Assembly: GCA_008973525.1 (NCBI GenBank)
Contig: WACJ01000519.1
Coordinates: 930,001 to 994,000 of the forward strand
Source of the DNA: Stenopsyche tienmushanensis
Lineage: Eukaryota; Arthropoda; Insecta; Trichoptera; Stenopsychidae
Length of the DNA stretch: 64,000 nt
Reading direction: 5' to 3'
Shown one piece after another: positions 11,403 through 23,650 of the stretch (within the stretch, counting starts at the first letter, position 1; each line of letters opens with the position of its first letter). A program made the translations under genes and the position numbers. A model generated the notes under the pieces. The model was not told the origin of the DNA, searched no databases, and saw only the letters and a list, made by a program, of their open reading frames with translations.

Positions 11403-12643
11403 ATGTTATGGATTTTATATAATTTTATACATTTGAAACTAATTAAAAATTATTGTTTCAGATTGAAAAATATCCAATGGATTATCATAATATTGATCAA
11501 TTTCATAATACAAACATCAGCCATAGTACCGAGTCCAGCTGCAGTAAAACAACAGAGATGTGCTTATCAAAAAGCATACAAAATGTACGGAGCATATTGC
11601 TCCGGACTCAATCTACATTCTGTACCGAATACACTTAGTAGTAACATAGAGGTAATATAATTGTCATGTTGTATGTAAATATGTAATATAATAGCATGGA
11701 TATAAAATTAAATGTGTTTTAAATATTTTTTCAGATTTTAGAACTATCGTTCAATAGAATAAGAGATTTAAAAAATTCAACGTTTGTCAATTATAGCAAT
11801 ATTAAATTCTTATATTTGGGAGATAATATGATACAAACGATAGATTTGTACGCATTTGAGCCGCTGCAGTCACTGGAAGTGTTGGATTTGACGCTGAACG
11901 CGCTTGCGCACTATTCCGGAGTCCATATTGAATCTGCCGTCGTTGAGAAAGTTGTACTTTGCCGATAACGCGCTCGTACATCTGGACAGCGATCTTGTAA
12001 ACATGAAGAAGCCTATAAGAGCGCCTTTGAGTTTTCTCAGCCTGGCGAACTGCAATATCGTTAAATTTCCAGATTTTGGAATACTTCCCGACTTGAAACA
12101 CTTCAATATATCCGGAAACGAACTGAGGGATCTTAAATTTCAAGATTTCAGTAACGTTTGCGGTTTGAAGACGATAGATTTGACGGGCAGTTTTTATCCC
12201 AGTCCAAACGTGTGCGCTAATAAGCCGTTGGTTTCGTGGTTCAGCGAGCAAAAAATTGCCATGATACCGGAGATATTTAGTTTCATCAATCCAAACAGTG
12301 AAGGTATTTATATCTCATGATATTTTAAGATGTGACTTTAATAAATGATGACGTTTAACGATTTGGATTTGTTTTAGAATTCAAGAAATGTCCCGACGAA
12401 GAAATCGACGAAGCGACTCAAACCGTCTACGATGAATGCGTAAAATTGATAGAAACCAAAGAGCAAGAAAAGAAATCTAAGCGAACGTGGATAATCGTAG
12501 CTGGATGCTTGGGCGGATTTTTAGTACTCGCTGTATTATTCTTGTGCATAATGCACAGAAGAAATGCCAAAAAATTGGACAATAATAACGACAAAGAAAA
12601 AGAGGAGAAGTTTATCAAGAACAACGGAACTGATGAAACGTGA
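11403..12643 (+). CDS. Leucine-rich-repeat single-pass membrane protein, apparent frameshift
   Basis: Three exons are inferred: 11403-11651, 11735-12303 and 12378-12643. The N-terminus has a hydrophobic signal-like stretch (WIIIILINFII) and a Cys-containing cap. LRR units follow (LELSFNRIRDL, KFLYLGDNMIQTI, EVLDLTLNAL, RKLYFADNAL, LSLANCNIVKF, HFNISGNEL, TIDLTG), then a Cys-containing cap. The last exon encodes a juxtamembrane acidic stretch, a transmembrane helix (IIVAGCLGGFLVLAVLFLCI) and a short charged cytoplasmic tail. The splice phases of exons 1-2 and 2-3 fit. Inside exon 2 the frame shifts by one base near 11903: the upstream frame continues as LAHYSG, while the LRR pattern resumes one base later as LRTIPESI. 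Either this is a sequence error or the gene is a young pseudogene. LRR proteins of this shape are usually cell-surface adhesion or recognition proteins; I do not recognise the specific orthologue. An AATAAA follows at 12715. Confidence 0.7.
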
Positions 12644-13580
12644 GAGTCCTAGAAAGAGATAAGAGAAACAAAGAAGACTGAGATTTTAGATTTTGTTTTA
12701 GCAATGTATTAACGCAATAAACGTTTGAATACGGCAAACCAAAGATTTAAAATCAATGAACGATGTGGAATCAATCTGTATGTGACCGAACGCTCGTATC
12801 TGTGATTCTACCACAAATAATTAAATATAAGGCGAATTTAATGCTTAACGTTCTTAGATATATTTGCATCTCGTATGAAGAATATCAGATATATCTAACA
12901 CGGTATTCTTCATATCAGATAAGTGCACGTATGAACACATTTATTACTCATTTATGGCCCTTTTGATTATAACAGTATTAGTGTTGAGAGGTTCTTTATA
13001 TAGTTTTTCTGGAACAATTCAAAAATGTGTACGTTAAAAGATAATATTATACACTCACTTGTAACTATTATGCGGGAATTAGTTGTAACGAAGTCTTGTT
13101 AAAGATGTGCCATTATTGTAAAAAATAATTAGATTGTATTTAATTTGAATATTAAATTATATTACATAAGATGACGGATGTTTATGATTTTTAATGAATC
13201 CTAATATTACCTGCGCTTCGTTTGAAATCGGCTTCGTTTAAAACCATGCTTTCAAAGACAATGTAAGACCCGAGGGAATTCAAGCAACTGGAAGAAAAAT
13301 ATCAGCATTTCAATTGAGTATTATTTATATAAATGTTATTTAAATAAGTCATCATCTAAAATCTGCATTCTGACGATACTTTGTGGAGATGTTGGGAACC
13401 AATAACATTGGGAACGATTTGAAACAGGTAGTATTATATCAGCTATGTTACGTCAATAATATAAAAGAAGGATATGATACAACGGAAAGTGGCCCAAACT
13501 TAATATTTAGCTTGAATCAAAATCTTAGTTTTATATAAGATAAGCGTAATATTCAAAAATCACAATCAAATGTACACAAA
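12644..13580. other. Intergenic, 3' flank of the LRR gene
   Basis: Contains the likely poly(A) signal AATAAA at 12715. The rest is AT-rich with no recognised feature. Confidence 0.4.
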
Positions 13581-13584
13581 ACCT

Positions 13585-14025
13585 TAAGTTGATATTGTGC
13601 GAGGCCTCAATGGCTGGCTACTGCATCTTGCGGATGCTGACTTCCGCAAGGTACGCATCGACACAAGGAAGACTTCTAGTCAGACTTCCATTGATGAGTG
13701 CCAACTCTGTACGCACTTCAGAGCTTATGCCGCCTCATACCATCACAGATCCCCCGAGAAAGCTCATAGTTTGTCTGGTAGTAATGGTAATAAAGCGTTA
13801 TCCATTTCTTCTGTATGAGCTCTCAAAGCCACTCTGGACTCATCCGTGAATAAAACTTTGCTCCATTGGTCATTCGTTCAATCAGTATGTTCGTGGAAGA
13901 ATCTTAATCGAGCAACATGATGCTGCCTGAAGAGTTCTGGCTCTCGTGCCGGTCTTCTAGCACGTAAATCTCTCTCTTTCATTCGCCTTCTTATCGTCCG
14001 CTCGCTTTGAGTTCGTCATTGATGA
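13585..14025 (-). pseudogene. Tc1-like transposase remnant
   Basis: Minus-strand reading gives RRPARKPELFRQHHVARLRF, then WSKVLFTDESRVAL, in the order seen in Tc1 transposases (arginine-rich linker, then the W..V.FTDES first catalytic Asp). Stops and shifts interrupt it. Its 5' neighbour in this orientation is a LINE fragment. Confidence 0.7.
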
Positions 14026-14029
14026 GACA

Positions 14030-14560
14030 CCTGAGATATTTAAACTCTCAAACTAACTTGAGGTGTTTTTTCTTGATGGATATGTATGGGACATAATCCG
14101 GGCGTTTCTGTATCGAAACACCATCATCACTGACTTAGACATATTGAAAGTCAGTTTGTGATTGCTGGTCTAATCCAAGCAGACGTCCAAAAGCACTCTC
14201 AGCGTGTTGATTAAAGACACCATGCCATCTGCATTCAGGATGTGGTTTATGCACTTTCCGTCCACCTAGCAATCAACTGTGGTCTCTCCGAGTGCAAAGG
14301 AAAGATCGTCAATGTAAAGGCTGAAAAGATATGGCGACATAGAGCCTCTCTATCTAACACTGCACCGGTGCTGAACGAGCTCGACAGATGACCATTCCAG
14401 AGCACTGTATAGCACTGGCCACGATACCAACTGGCCAACAGATTGATCAAAGTAGATGGGGCGTCTCTCTTCCTTAGCTTGTCCAAGAGTAGAGTCACGT
14501 CAACGCAATTGAATGCCTTGCTCAGATCGAAAAAGCAAGCATAGGTAATTAATGACCAGA
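14030..14560 (-). mobile_element. LINE fragment, same family as the GH31-intron LINE
   Basis: Minus-strand translation gives TLLLDKLRKRDAPSTL, LLASWYRGQCYTVLWNG, LSSSFSTG and, after a shift, LTFNMSKSVMMVFR. These match the reverse-transcriptase region of the intact ORF2 at 39044-41833 (DKLLKRGAPSTLVDLLASWY, LTFNISKSVVMVFR). It is truncated at both ends and decayed. Confidence 0.8.
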
Positions 14561-14589
14561 GGATAGAAATAAAGAGAAAAAATTGATTA

Positions 14590-15106
14590 ACTTATAAACA
14601 CTTTATTAGACAAAATAAAGTATCAACATTTCAAACTTAGCATTTACAAAATAAATTTTACAAAAAAAAAAAATAAAAAACAAACAAAATGAAATAACCA
14701 CGCCATTTTAACTTAGTAAATATGAGCTTTGATTTGTTAGAGCGGCTATTTAAAAGAGTGAAGACACAAAGAGAATCGTCGCGTGAACTTAATGCGAATC
14801 TAGACGCGAGTCCACCGCCCTCGAAGATAAACACCGTTCTTGAAAATAACACAAATTAAATAATATTCTCTATAAGATAAAAATTATTACATCCTTCAAT
14901 TAAAAAAGTTAATCGTATAATTAATTCGAAAGCAATGAAAGAACGTTAGCTCGTCATTGAATTCCGTTTGGCTCCGTAAACTTGTTAGGCCTTTTCAATT
15001 TTCGTATTCCTCATCGCGGAAGCGTTACCGTCAACATGACACGACTCCAAAATGCAGGAACAGCCGGTAATATCTCTCAATATCATGGAGAACAATTATT
15101 TGGATT
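14590..15106 (-). other. Likely 3' untranslated region of UPF3
   Basis: Directly downstream of the UPF3 stop on the minus strand, with AATAAAGTG (minus strand, near 14600-14608) as a candidate poly(A) signal. No other coding frame is seen. Confidence 0.5.
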
Positions 15107-18100
15107 TTACTCCTGTGAGTTGACGCTATTGGATGAACTGTTGTTGGAAGAGTTTTTAATGGAAGAGTCGTGCGGTTTGCCATCTTTCTCCCTTTCCAGC
15201 CTCTGCTTGCTGAATTTACCCATTCCCGGCTGATAAATAGCGAGACTCGGGCGATCCTTTAAAATAAACACACGTTTGATTCATACAAATACGATAAATA
15301 AGAATGATAGCATGATATTAAATACCTTGTTTCTTATTCGGCGCTCCGTGCGTGGATCGCTTTCCTTACATTTGTCCGACAGTCTTTCATTATTGCCGGA
15401 ATTGGATTGCGATTTCTCATCGAGAGATTTGTGCCTTTTAAGTACGGACTCGTCGGTACTCTTCTGTTGATCTTTCGATTCTAAGCTACTCCGACGCTGT
15501 TTGATTGGCGAATCTTTATTCACGATGGTTTTCTCTTCGGAGGAACTCTTGACGGAGCTTTCGTCTTTGGAAATGACGGGGCTCTTGACGATTTCTACGT
15601 CTTTTTTGTCAATTTCTTTTCCTAAATCCGATTTGAGACGGTTGGTGGTGTCCATTTCGTCGATGACTTTTGAGATATCAGCCATGTTCAGCTGCGGTAG
15701 TTGAGTGAACGGTTTGATTTTATTGCTCATTAAATTGTTTTTGCTAGAGTGCACATGTTTATCCGTTTTGACCGTCGATGAGCTGGTGAAATGACCACTC
15801 TTCTCCGTATTTTTCGAATCGGCATGTTTACCGTAGCTCTCATGATTGTAGTCTTCACGAGAATACTTTTTATCGTTAAATTTCCCCCTATCTTTTTTAT
15901 CGAAAAAGCGATCTTTGTCCTTACTCTTATCTTTGTAATTTTCTTTTAAGCGATCTCGCTTGTCTTTTCTGACGCTCTTTTCATCTTCGACAAAATCCGC
16001 ATCATCTTTACTTGGATTTTTATCCTTCTTAGCGTAGTCTGCCTTTTTGCGCTGTTCTTCGGCTTGTCGTCTTTGTTCCTTGTATGATTTAGAACGACTT
16101 TTGTTTGGATATTGTGTATCTTTAACCTCGTCATTATTATCGCCGGCAAATGCTTCATCATCTTTTTCGTTTGTTTTGTCATCTTCGTTTTCTCTAGGTT
16201 TTATTTTTTTAACGTCATCTTCAAAAATATCATCGTCCTAAAAAGATGTTATTTATATTTACATTTTACTAATATCAATCCAATAACAGTTCCGATAGTA
16301 ATCTAAGCGGATATAAAATAAATTATCAATGCATTATAAAGCAATAATACCTTTGCGTTGCGATTACGTGGTCGACGTCGTTGACGTTCTTCACGACGTC
16401 TACGCTCATCACGTTTCCTTGCAGCTAAATATTCAAGCAGAGGAGTCGTAGTTTCTTTCTTCTCTAAAAGCATAATAAAAATATATAAAATGGATGGTAT
16501 TTTGAAAGAATATTGTATTCTTGTTGGTCTTGTGTTAGAAACCTCTGGTGTTAATGCCACTGAAAACTTTAGGTGCTATTTTGTCAAAATGATGGTGGCT
16601 AATTCCGCTGCAACGCCATCATCTACGTCTCTAACATCTCAATAGCAATAAGTCTTGCGGGTATAGTGAACTCAGTGCAGAGCACCTTGCACTCGGTGGC
16701 TCATTGCTTCTATTTTCTCTGACCACCTCATTCAATGAAATGCGTAGTTTTAATTTCTTGCCCGTCGATCTTATATCGTGCATCGGAAGCTTACCTCTAC
16801 AGTGACAGTATGCAGTTTGACTTTAAGAAGAATTTAAGTCAAGCATATCGTCCTATATTATACGAGGAGGACAATCGTCTACGTGTGCTTTCCGGATCTC
16901 AGCAAGGTGTTTGATCATGTGAATCGGTTTCTACTTGTGGATAAGCTGAAGATATACCCCTTTGATTGCGGTTGACCTGTTGACCACTCGGTACTGTAGG
17001 CAGCTTTACGCAGTCCGTTGGGATGGACATCTGTAGAGCTCCTTCAGTACTGGGTGCGGGATGAAATAGAGCGGCTCTATGTTGCTGCACCTCTTCAATC
17101 TGTACATGGACGATTTCTCCTCAACACTTATATGGATGGAAGGTGCATGAATTACATCTTGTATGCAAACGACGGCATATTCATTCATCATATCAGCGGT
17201 CTGAAAAGTGGACCAATTGGACACATAGACAAGTTGATCGCCAAATACTCGATTGAAACATCATCACGACGCTGTATTTGTTTCATTTTGAGCATACGTG
17301 GCACCCGTCTTGCACACAGTTTTCATACGTCCAAATTTTCAGCTATGAAGTGCCACGTCTTCTTATCAGTGAACACTCTCGTTAGAGCTGCTTCGACCAA
17401 ACTCACCCTATTAAATTTAATAGATGGATCGGACTTATATTTTGGCTCCCCTAAATATCTTATTGAAATTTATATATTTTTAATTATATTGTTCCTGTTT
17501 TATCCTGTGTTTTATTTGAACTTTAAAAAATACTTTTTATTTACAACGGTGAAAGCTGTTTTTAATCAAAACAATGAATGAAAATAGGTATTATTCGAAT
17601 AATACGTCCCATGTAACATACAAAAAATGACTGCAATTGCAGACGTGTCCGCAAACGCGTTAAATTTTAAATAAATTAATAGGTGTGTGAATATGTTCTT
17701 GTCGTTTTGCGTGGAAATAAATCCTTTATTTTAAAAAAATAATAAAAAACCCAGTCAATTAAAGTATTGTCCAATGCTAGCCGCTACTTTTGCTCATCAT
17801 TCTGGCAGCATTTAAATTCCACGTCGAAAAAACGACACGCCTTTTGAGGCTATCCATGAATTGAGTCATTTTTTGGTATCTTCATAAGAAGTGAAATGCT
17901 GTTCAGCCATTTCATCGTTTCCAGGTAGGTTTTATCCACTAATGCGACATGTGGTCTAGCGTTTTCATGCTGCAAAATCACTTTATTGTGTTTTTGGGCA
18001 TATTGGGACCGCTTTTCCTTTAATGCTCATCTCAAACATAACAATTGCTTTCCATAGAAATCTTTTGTTTACGTTACACCACTACATTGTAATCAAAATC

Positions 18101-19247
18101 ATAATGTTGAAGCATTTAGACCAATCTCTGCTTATTCTTTCCGCCAGAGCATGATCACCATAGGATTTCCACAAGGATTCTATGTGCTTCCGCCACAGAT
18201 TTCTTTTGAATAAAGTTGTAGCGTCAATACTTAAACTATATGTAGACAATTTTTATACCACCATCTAATGGTGAAACGGCAGGAACTTATTCACACACCC
18301 AATATAAATATTCCAATAAGAATATAAAATTTACCTTCAGTTGGTTGATATGAATATTCCATTTTGGGTTCTCGCGAATCACTATCGGTCTCCTTGAGAC
18401 TCTCCAAAAATTCCAAGTACATTGGATCGGTATCAATTGTGCCGCACTTGGGATCCTTTTTGCGTCGCTTTTTAGGCATTCTTTGAAACGGTGCGTATTC
18501 TACAATCGCAGGAAATTCATTGCCTGAATAAAAATATTCGTTAATAAAATTAACACAAAACAAGATATAAACTGATGGATTTTATACAGTTAATAAATAC
18601 CCTTTTCGTCGAGAAAAATATAGTCGTCGAATTTGTCTCGAAATATGTATATATCGTCTTCGTTCAAGAAATTGATATACGCCCTACAAAATAAATTCGG
18701 AGCCAGCGATGTATCGGGCTTTGAAAAATAGAAATAATCGTGGTCCGGAATCGGCGATACCTGTTCTAAAAACGCCTCCTCGGTCATCGTGGGAGGGAGC
18801 CTCCTACAAATGATCTGCCAATAAAAATCGCATTAGATAAGAGTGCATGGCGTTTTTTAAAAAAAATTCAACATGTGACATGCAGTAAGATAGGAATAAA
18901 AGATATTATCAACTCATGTACTTTGAAAAAGTTGGCTCAGTTGTAAAACTTTTTCATCGAATAAAAATATCTATGTTTAATGACGGCCGTTAACGGTTTA
19001 TTTTAGGAACTGACGCTTTTATTTGTTGTGATTATCATTTATAATTCAGCTGGAATATGCTGTTCGGCGATTTCGTCAACAAATTAAGTTGAAAATATAC
19101 TTTAGTTTGTGGGCGATTTCTTTCTCTTCTATCTTTGAGCTTGATGGAAGCGATCGTGGGCGGATCCAGCCCAGGACTTGGAGTCGATGGTGCAATCGAG
19201 GGTTCGCTTTCACCCATCGTTGCGCGCTGGACACGAGTATCTGTCAA
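15107..19247 (-). CDS. Upf3: UPF3 nonsense-mediated decay factor
   Basis: Six exons on the minus strand: 19247-19101, 18814-18601, 18523-18335, 16463-16351, 16237-15326 and 15256-15107. They sum to 1725 nt, giving 574 residues with all phases closed. Residues from about 50 form the UPF3 RRM-like domain: CRRLPPTMTEEAFLEQVSPI, DHDYFYFSKPDTSL, RAYINFLNEDDIYIFRDKFD, FPAIVEYAPFQRMPKK. This is the domain that in known UPF3 proteins binds UPF2. The large fifth exon is rich in Lys, Asp, Glu and Ser. The C-terminus carries the exon-junction-complex binding motif RRIRNKDRPSLAIYQPG, split across the last intron. UPF3 links the exon junction complex to UPF1/UPF2 during RNA surveillance. The first ATG is at 19247; a second in-frame ATG follows ten codons on. 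The fourth intron boundary region (16464-18334) is enlarged by a LINE fragment and a mariner. Confidence 0.93.
16590..17460 (+). mobile_element. LINE fragment interrupted by mariner-derived sequence, in a UPF3 intron
   Basis: Plus-strand pieces match the intact ORF2: the region of LCAEHITLGGPSLLL near 16680, LSKAFDRV near 16900, and the palm region up to the tyrosine of the YADD site near 17160. At about 17175-17345 the LINE is replaced by the hairpin repeat and a minus-strand mariner piece (CARRVPRMLKMKQIQRRDDV). The LINE then resumes at its 3' part (AAGTGCC.CGTCTTCT onward, 17345-17455). It is decayed. Confidence 0.75.
17680..18303 (-). mobile_element. Internally deleted mariner in a UPF3 intron
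   Basis: Terminal inverted repeats AGGTGTGTGAATATGTTC (from 17683) and its counterpart GAACTTATTCACACACCC (to 18300) are flanked by TA. Minus-strand translation gives ENARPHVALVDKTYLETMKW and FFDVEFKCCQNDE-like residues, the third catalytic region of a mariner. About 620 bp remain of an expected 1.3 kb. Confidence 0.75.
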
Positions 19248-20800
19248 AATTGTGACGAATCGTAGCTATCAGTTGGCCTTAACACATTTATTAGCGGCCA
19301 TATCGAAAAAAGTTTAATAACCTATACAATAACATAAATATAATTAAAGCGCACAAATTCAATCAATATATTAGATATTAAACTACAAATATATTTAAAT
19401 TATTAATATAAATATATTTAAATCATTTTTATTTTTAATCGTTAAATTCATTAAATTCATAACGGATTTTTATAAAGGGTTTTTTTAATTTTAAATTTAA
19501 AACAATTCAATTATCTAAACATTTTAATATCAAATATAGCAATAAAAAATTCATACTATTAAATGTAATATTTTTTTAATAAATTATTCGAATAAAATAT
19601 GACCACTTTACCCCACTTCTCTTCAATATTTAAGTCAAATTTTAAATTAAAATAAAACAAAATGACTGCGGAAATAAATGCAATCTTTTTAAAATGTATG
19701 TTTTCAAATATAAATGTACAAATCGACAAAAAAGCTGACGTATAATGTTAACGTAGGTCAGGTGAATGTTAAATGCATTTAGTTATGATAAGCGAATTAA
19801 ATTGTCAAACGTTTGAATTGAATATTATTTTATATAAATATTAAGAGTTTTGTCATAATGGCAAAGGTAATATTTAAAAAAAATCTTAACAGCAATTCCG
19901 TGGCGCATAATTTAAATTATAGACAAGGGGACTGTTCGCAAAATGCTGAGGCATATTTAATTTAATTTTTTTAGTTTTATAAACATGTTTTAACAAAAGA
20001 ATAAACATAAGTCTTATTGAAAGTCATGTAATATTGTTAAAATAATCAAATCATTTGTTTAATTTCGAATGTTATTGTTTTAATTAATTCAATTTAAAAC
20101 AAGTACATATATCGCTTTGGTGGCATAACAGGGAACTGTTTTTGAGCATTGAAAAATTAAAACAAAAATTAAATTGGACTCGGATCAGAATAATATATGG
20201 CAAAATTTTATATTTCGACATGATAATGAGCCCATACACACTTCAACTTTATTATGGGATGAGATCGATCTAAAAGCAAAAATCGTTTATAATTTGTGCT
20301 AATATGATTTGAAATAAGCGACAAAATTCCTGGACATATTTATCAATTAATTGTTTAATTCAGGGTTTTTCTGTTTTTTGGTTTTTCGTTCCAATCCGAT
20401 TCGTAGCCCTGGTTTAATTAAATATGTTTAAGTGCATATTTTTATTTAAATCTCAATAAATGATAGATTTTCGAAGGGTTATAAGCGTTTCCAAACTTAT
20501 TATCGGTAGTGAAAATCTACATTGTTTCATCAAATTATTCCAATATTTGTATCTATGATCATTTTTTAAAATTGATCTGATTGTTTTGTGACTTTGTTCA
20601 AATTTTAGGGATACTACAGATCCAGGAGAACTTAATTCTGCTGCTGAAAATAAGTTTATCTTTGTTTGTGCTGGATGCAGCAGAAAAACTACCTTATTTT
20701 AAAATTGAATAACACAAACACCATAAAAGATATCAGTTTAACTATTTTTACATATTATAGAAAAATATTTAAAGTTTCTATTCATTATATTATAAAATCA
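19248..20800. other. Intergenic, AT-rich with minor repeats
   Basis: Very AT-rich. One block at about 19900-19965 (GACAAGGGGACTGTTCGCAA, AAATGCTGAGGCATATTT) is repeated at about 30885-30955, and 20070-20150 resembles 26315-26390. The family identity is unknown. Nothing else is recognised. Confidence 0.4.
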
Positions 20801-20809
20801 TATCATTAA

Positions 20810-20900
20810 AGTGGCTTCCGTTATCGTCAATGCATTGAGACAGTCGATTTTTGTAGCTTCTCTCAGCTCTTTTCAACGTATCGACGGGTATATCATATTA
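20810..20900 (-). pseudogene. Transposase C-terminus, family D
   Basis: Minus-strand translation gives VDTLKRAERSYKNRLSQCID then DNGSHF, a typical C-terminus of the family D transposase (intact members end in a segment such as RLxxCIxxxGxHFE). No upstream catalytic part is adjacent. Confidence 0.55.
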
Positions 20901-22375
20901 AAAAAAAATTAAACCTACATGATAAAAAACATTAAGCTTTATTCTTTCGAATAAGTGCCATTTAATTCTTCACAGAATAACTTGTTGCGTCAAGGCGCGC
21001 ATTTTAAATAGGGAAGTTTCCCTGCCGCATTCTATAATCTATGTTGCAATATCAAATGTAATATTTACCCAAAACCGAAGATTAAGATCTGGGTCATTAT
21101 GAATCTCAATCTGACCATGAAAACCTATTTAAAGTGGAGCATTTGGTTAATTGTGTCAATGCTTTTGGCAAACAGTGGTTGATATCAAATTTAGTGGGGG
21201 CTATCTTTGCCCAATTAAGGCTCTATTTGTGCATTAAAAGACGTTTTTTTAATCTGTGTTCGCCTTTTTCTTTGTTGTTCTTGTGCTTGTTGACGTTCTT
21301 GTCTACCTGCGATAATGCATTTGTATGCAGAATGTCTTTACAAAACACTGTAATTGACCTCATGTACATGAATATTTAAATTTTAATGATTTTCTCAATA
21401 AGTCTCAATAAATGTGACACTTATCTTGCATTGAGTGCTGCAGAACTGAAGTTAGTTGGATTCCTGCATCGCATTATAGCTGGTCGAATTGAAACAAGTC
21501 GTGATCCTGTGCCAAATTTATCAATCAATATGTTAGTTTTATTGTGATTTTTAGTGATTTATCAATGCTATTACAATGTGGACATAATATTGCTTATGGT
21601 TGTCTAACTTGTATCTAATTGAAACCCATTTTACTTGTTATTTTGTGTCGCTGCATAACGTGAGTGCAATTGGATTTCAACTTTCACTAACGAGATCTTC
21701 GGCTATTTCAATGGATTATCCTAAGAAATCATCTGCAATATTACATAGAAATTAAGCTTGGATCTATAAACCTGATTAAAAGTTCATAAACTCCATCAAA
21801 ATCCAAAATAAATGATGTTTTTATAGATAATCCTTGCCATTGGATGCTGATATCGAATGCTCCCAATTTCCCAATGATCGGTTTTTAATAAATATTTAAT
21901 CAATGATACCCCTGATTTAAATTATTTAATGATAATACATAATATTTCCTATATTATAGGATATTATTTAAATAAAATATGAATCATATTCAATTAATTT
22001 GCCGCCAAATCAAAAAGTGTATAAATTTTTCATTCATTTTTTTAAATTTCTATTAAACAAAATAAAATAATTTAAACTATTTACATTGCCATTATCTAAT
22101 AAAAACCATAAGCTTTGCGTCCCTGTTTTTTGTTTATACGTTTTAATACAATTCTGGAATGATTTTTATGTTTTCATGCCACAAAACGGAATGCTTACGA
22201 TGTGCAATTGTCATGTCAAATTAGCATAGCATTAATGATATAGTTATCTTATATGCAAAAAATAATCAAATTGCTCACCTTTTGAATGATTTTTGATTGC
22301 TGTGATGCTTTAATAAAAGGTATAGTATTTACACCCCCCAATCGTTTAATATTTGAATTTATAAATACATATTTG
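20901..22375. other. Intergenic, nothing recognised
   Basis: AT-rich, no coding frame with recognisable motifs. Confidence 0.4.
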
Positions 22376-22900
22376 AAGGGGGTATTCTAGTCTGGAGGCA
22401 CAAATTTTGGGTGTTTTTTCAAGTTAAATAAAATGGAAACGAAAAATATTTTTAAAATACATTTTTTACCACGTATTTATTGATATTTTCAGAATGTACA
22501 AAAAAAAATTAAATAGTTATAGGCTAGTGAAGTAAGTGTGTAAGGTGTAAAAAAGGTGTGTCCTAGTTGACACAATTTTAATTCTTTTAGTCATTTAAAA
22601 TTAATTAAAAAAAATATATTCTTAATTAATAAAAGCGTTGCTATAGTCCCTACCTCAAATAATTAGAATACTTTTATTTTAACAAAATGGTGATTGTTTT
22701 GAAAAATAAATTTTTGACTTTATTTTTCACAGTTTTGACTTTTTTTTTAAATAGTTAAAAATAAAATTTTAACATAAATCTGGTAGAAACTATATAAAAT
22801 TAAATTAACAAGATTTATACCAAATTTGAAAGTAAATCTGTTAATTAAAACTTGAGATATTATGTCAACCGTGCAAATATGCAAAAGAAACAAAATCGAT
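22376..22900 (+). mobile_element. Non-autonomous TIR element, family A, shorter copy
   Basis: Begins GGGGGTATTCTAGTCT and is collinear with the reverse complement of 499-1893, including GTCCTAGTTGACAC, CCCTACCTCAAA, AACTTGAGATAT and ACAAAATCGATNTTTT. It lacks the last part of the longer copy and runs into a family D transposase relic. Confidence 0.6.
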
Positions 22901-23585
22901 GTTTTCCAAATTCAAGATTATAATACCTCTTTACGTCACTAAATAATATAGTTACGCATTTTTGAACGAATGGATGTATTATCAAGCAAAATTTTAGGAT
23001 CTGGGACGATACCAATCCATACGAGATACACCAGTACCAAATGCATCCCAAAAATGTTACTGTTTAAAGCGCATTTTGGTCTGAAGGAATCATCAGTCCG
23101 TGTTTGTATCAATACGAAACTGGCTATAGATCGATGAAAAGCAATTTTTTGTAGGCCTAAACTGGATGATATAGATATCGACGATGTGTCGTTCCAACAG
23201 GTCGGTGTTATATGCCATATTTGCTATGTTTCTTGGCGAATTTTGCGTTGGGACATGGGTCTGGAACCGTATAAAATCTGTCCCAGGATTTTTTTCCATT
23301 GCGGATCACTAGACGGACGCAGGATATTGACGTAGACCATGTTCCTTGGATATATTCGGGCATGGAATTCGATTGTGAGGCGCTTTTTCAACCTTTCAGC
23401 GATCCGAAATTTGGACCGTTTGGACATGCAATGATTTCATGTAAAATCGCGGCAGATATTTGAACAATATTATATTTTATATGTAATGCTATAAAATATT
23501 CTTTCAAATAAAATAAAAATTGAGTAGATATCTCATATACAACTCGTTTTATTTGGATTTAAAAATTGAACGTCTTTATTGAAAT
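22880..23585 (+). mobile_element. Family D transposase relic abutting the SLC52 gene
   Basis: Plus-strand pieces in shifted frames read WDDTNPYEIHQ, MHPKNVTVW, EGIIGPCLYQYETGYRSMK, then LDDIDIDDVSFQQVG (equivalent to the FQQDGA motif) and SWRILR.DMGLEPYKI. The terminal repeat appears at 23565-23583 (ATTGAACGTCTTTATTGAAA, inverse of TTTCAATAAAGACGTTCAAT). The end lies 38 bp from a splice acceptor of the riboflavin transporter. Confidence 0.6.
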
Positions 23586-23650
23586 ACGCTATATATCTTG
23601 ATTAATTAGCGATTTTTTCCAGGTCAGATGGAAATGAAGCTATTCCTCTT

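Noticed and set aside
15946..16560. Separate short ORFs on both strands near UPF3 (for example a 78-residue minus-strand frame)
   Set aside because: They overlap the large charged UPF3 exon or its neighbour in other frames, and the UPF3 frame is continuous and conserved in motif content.
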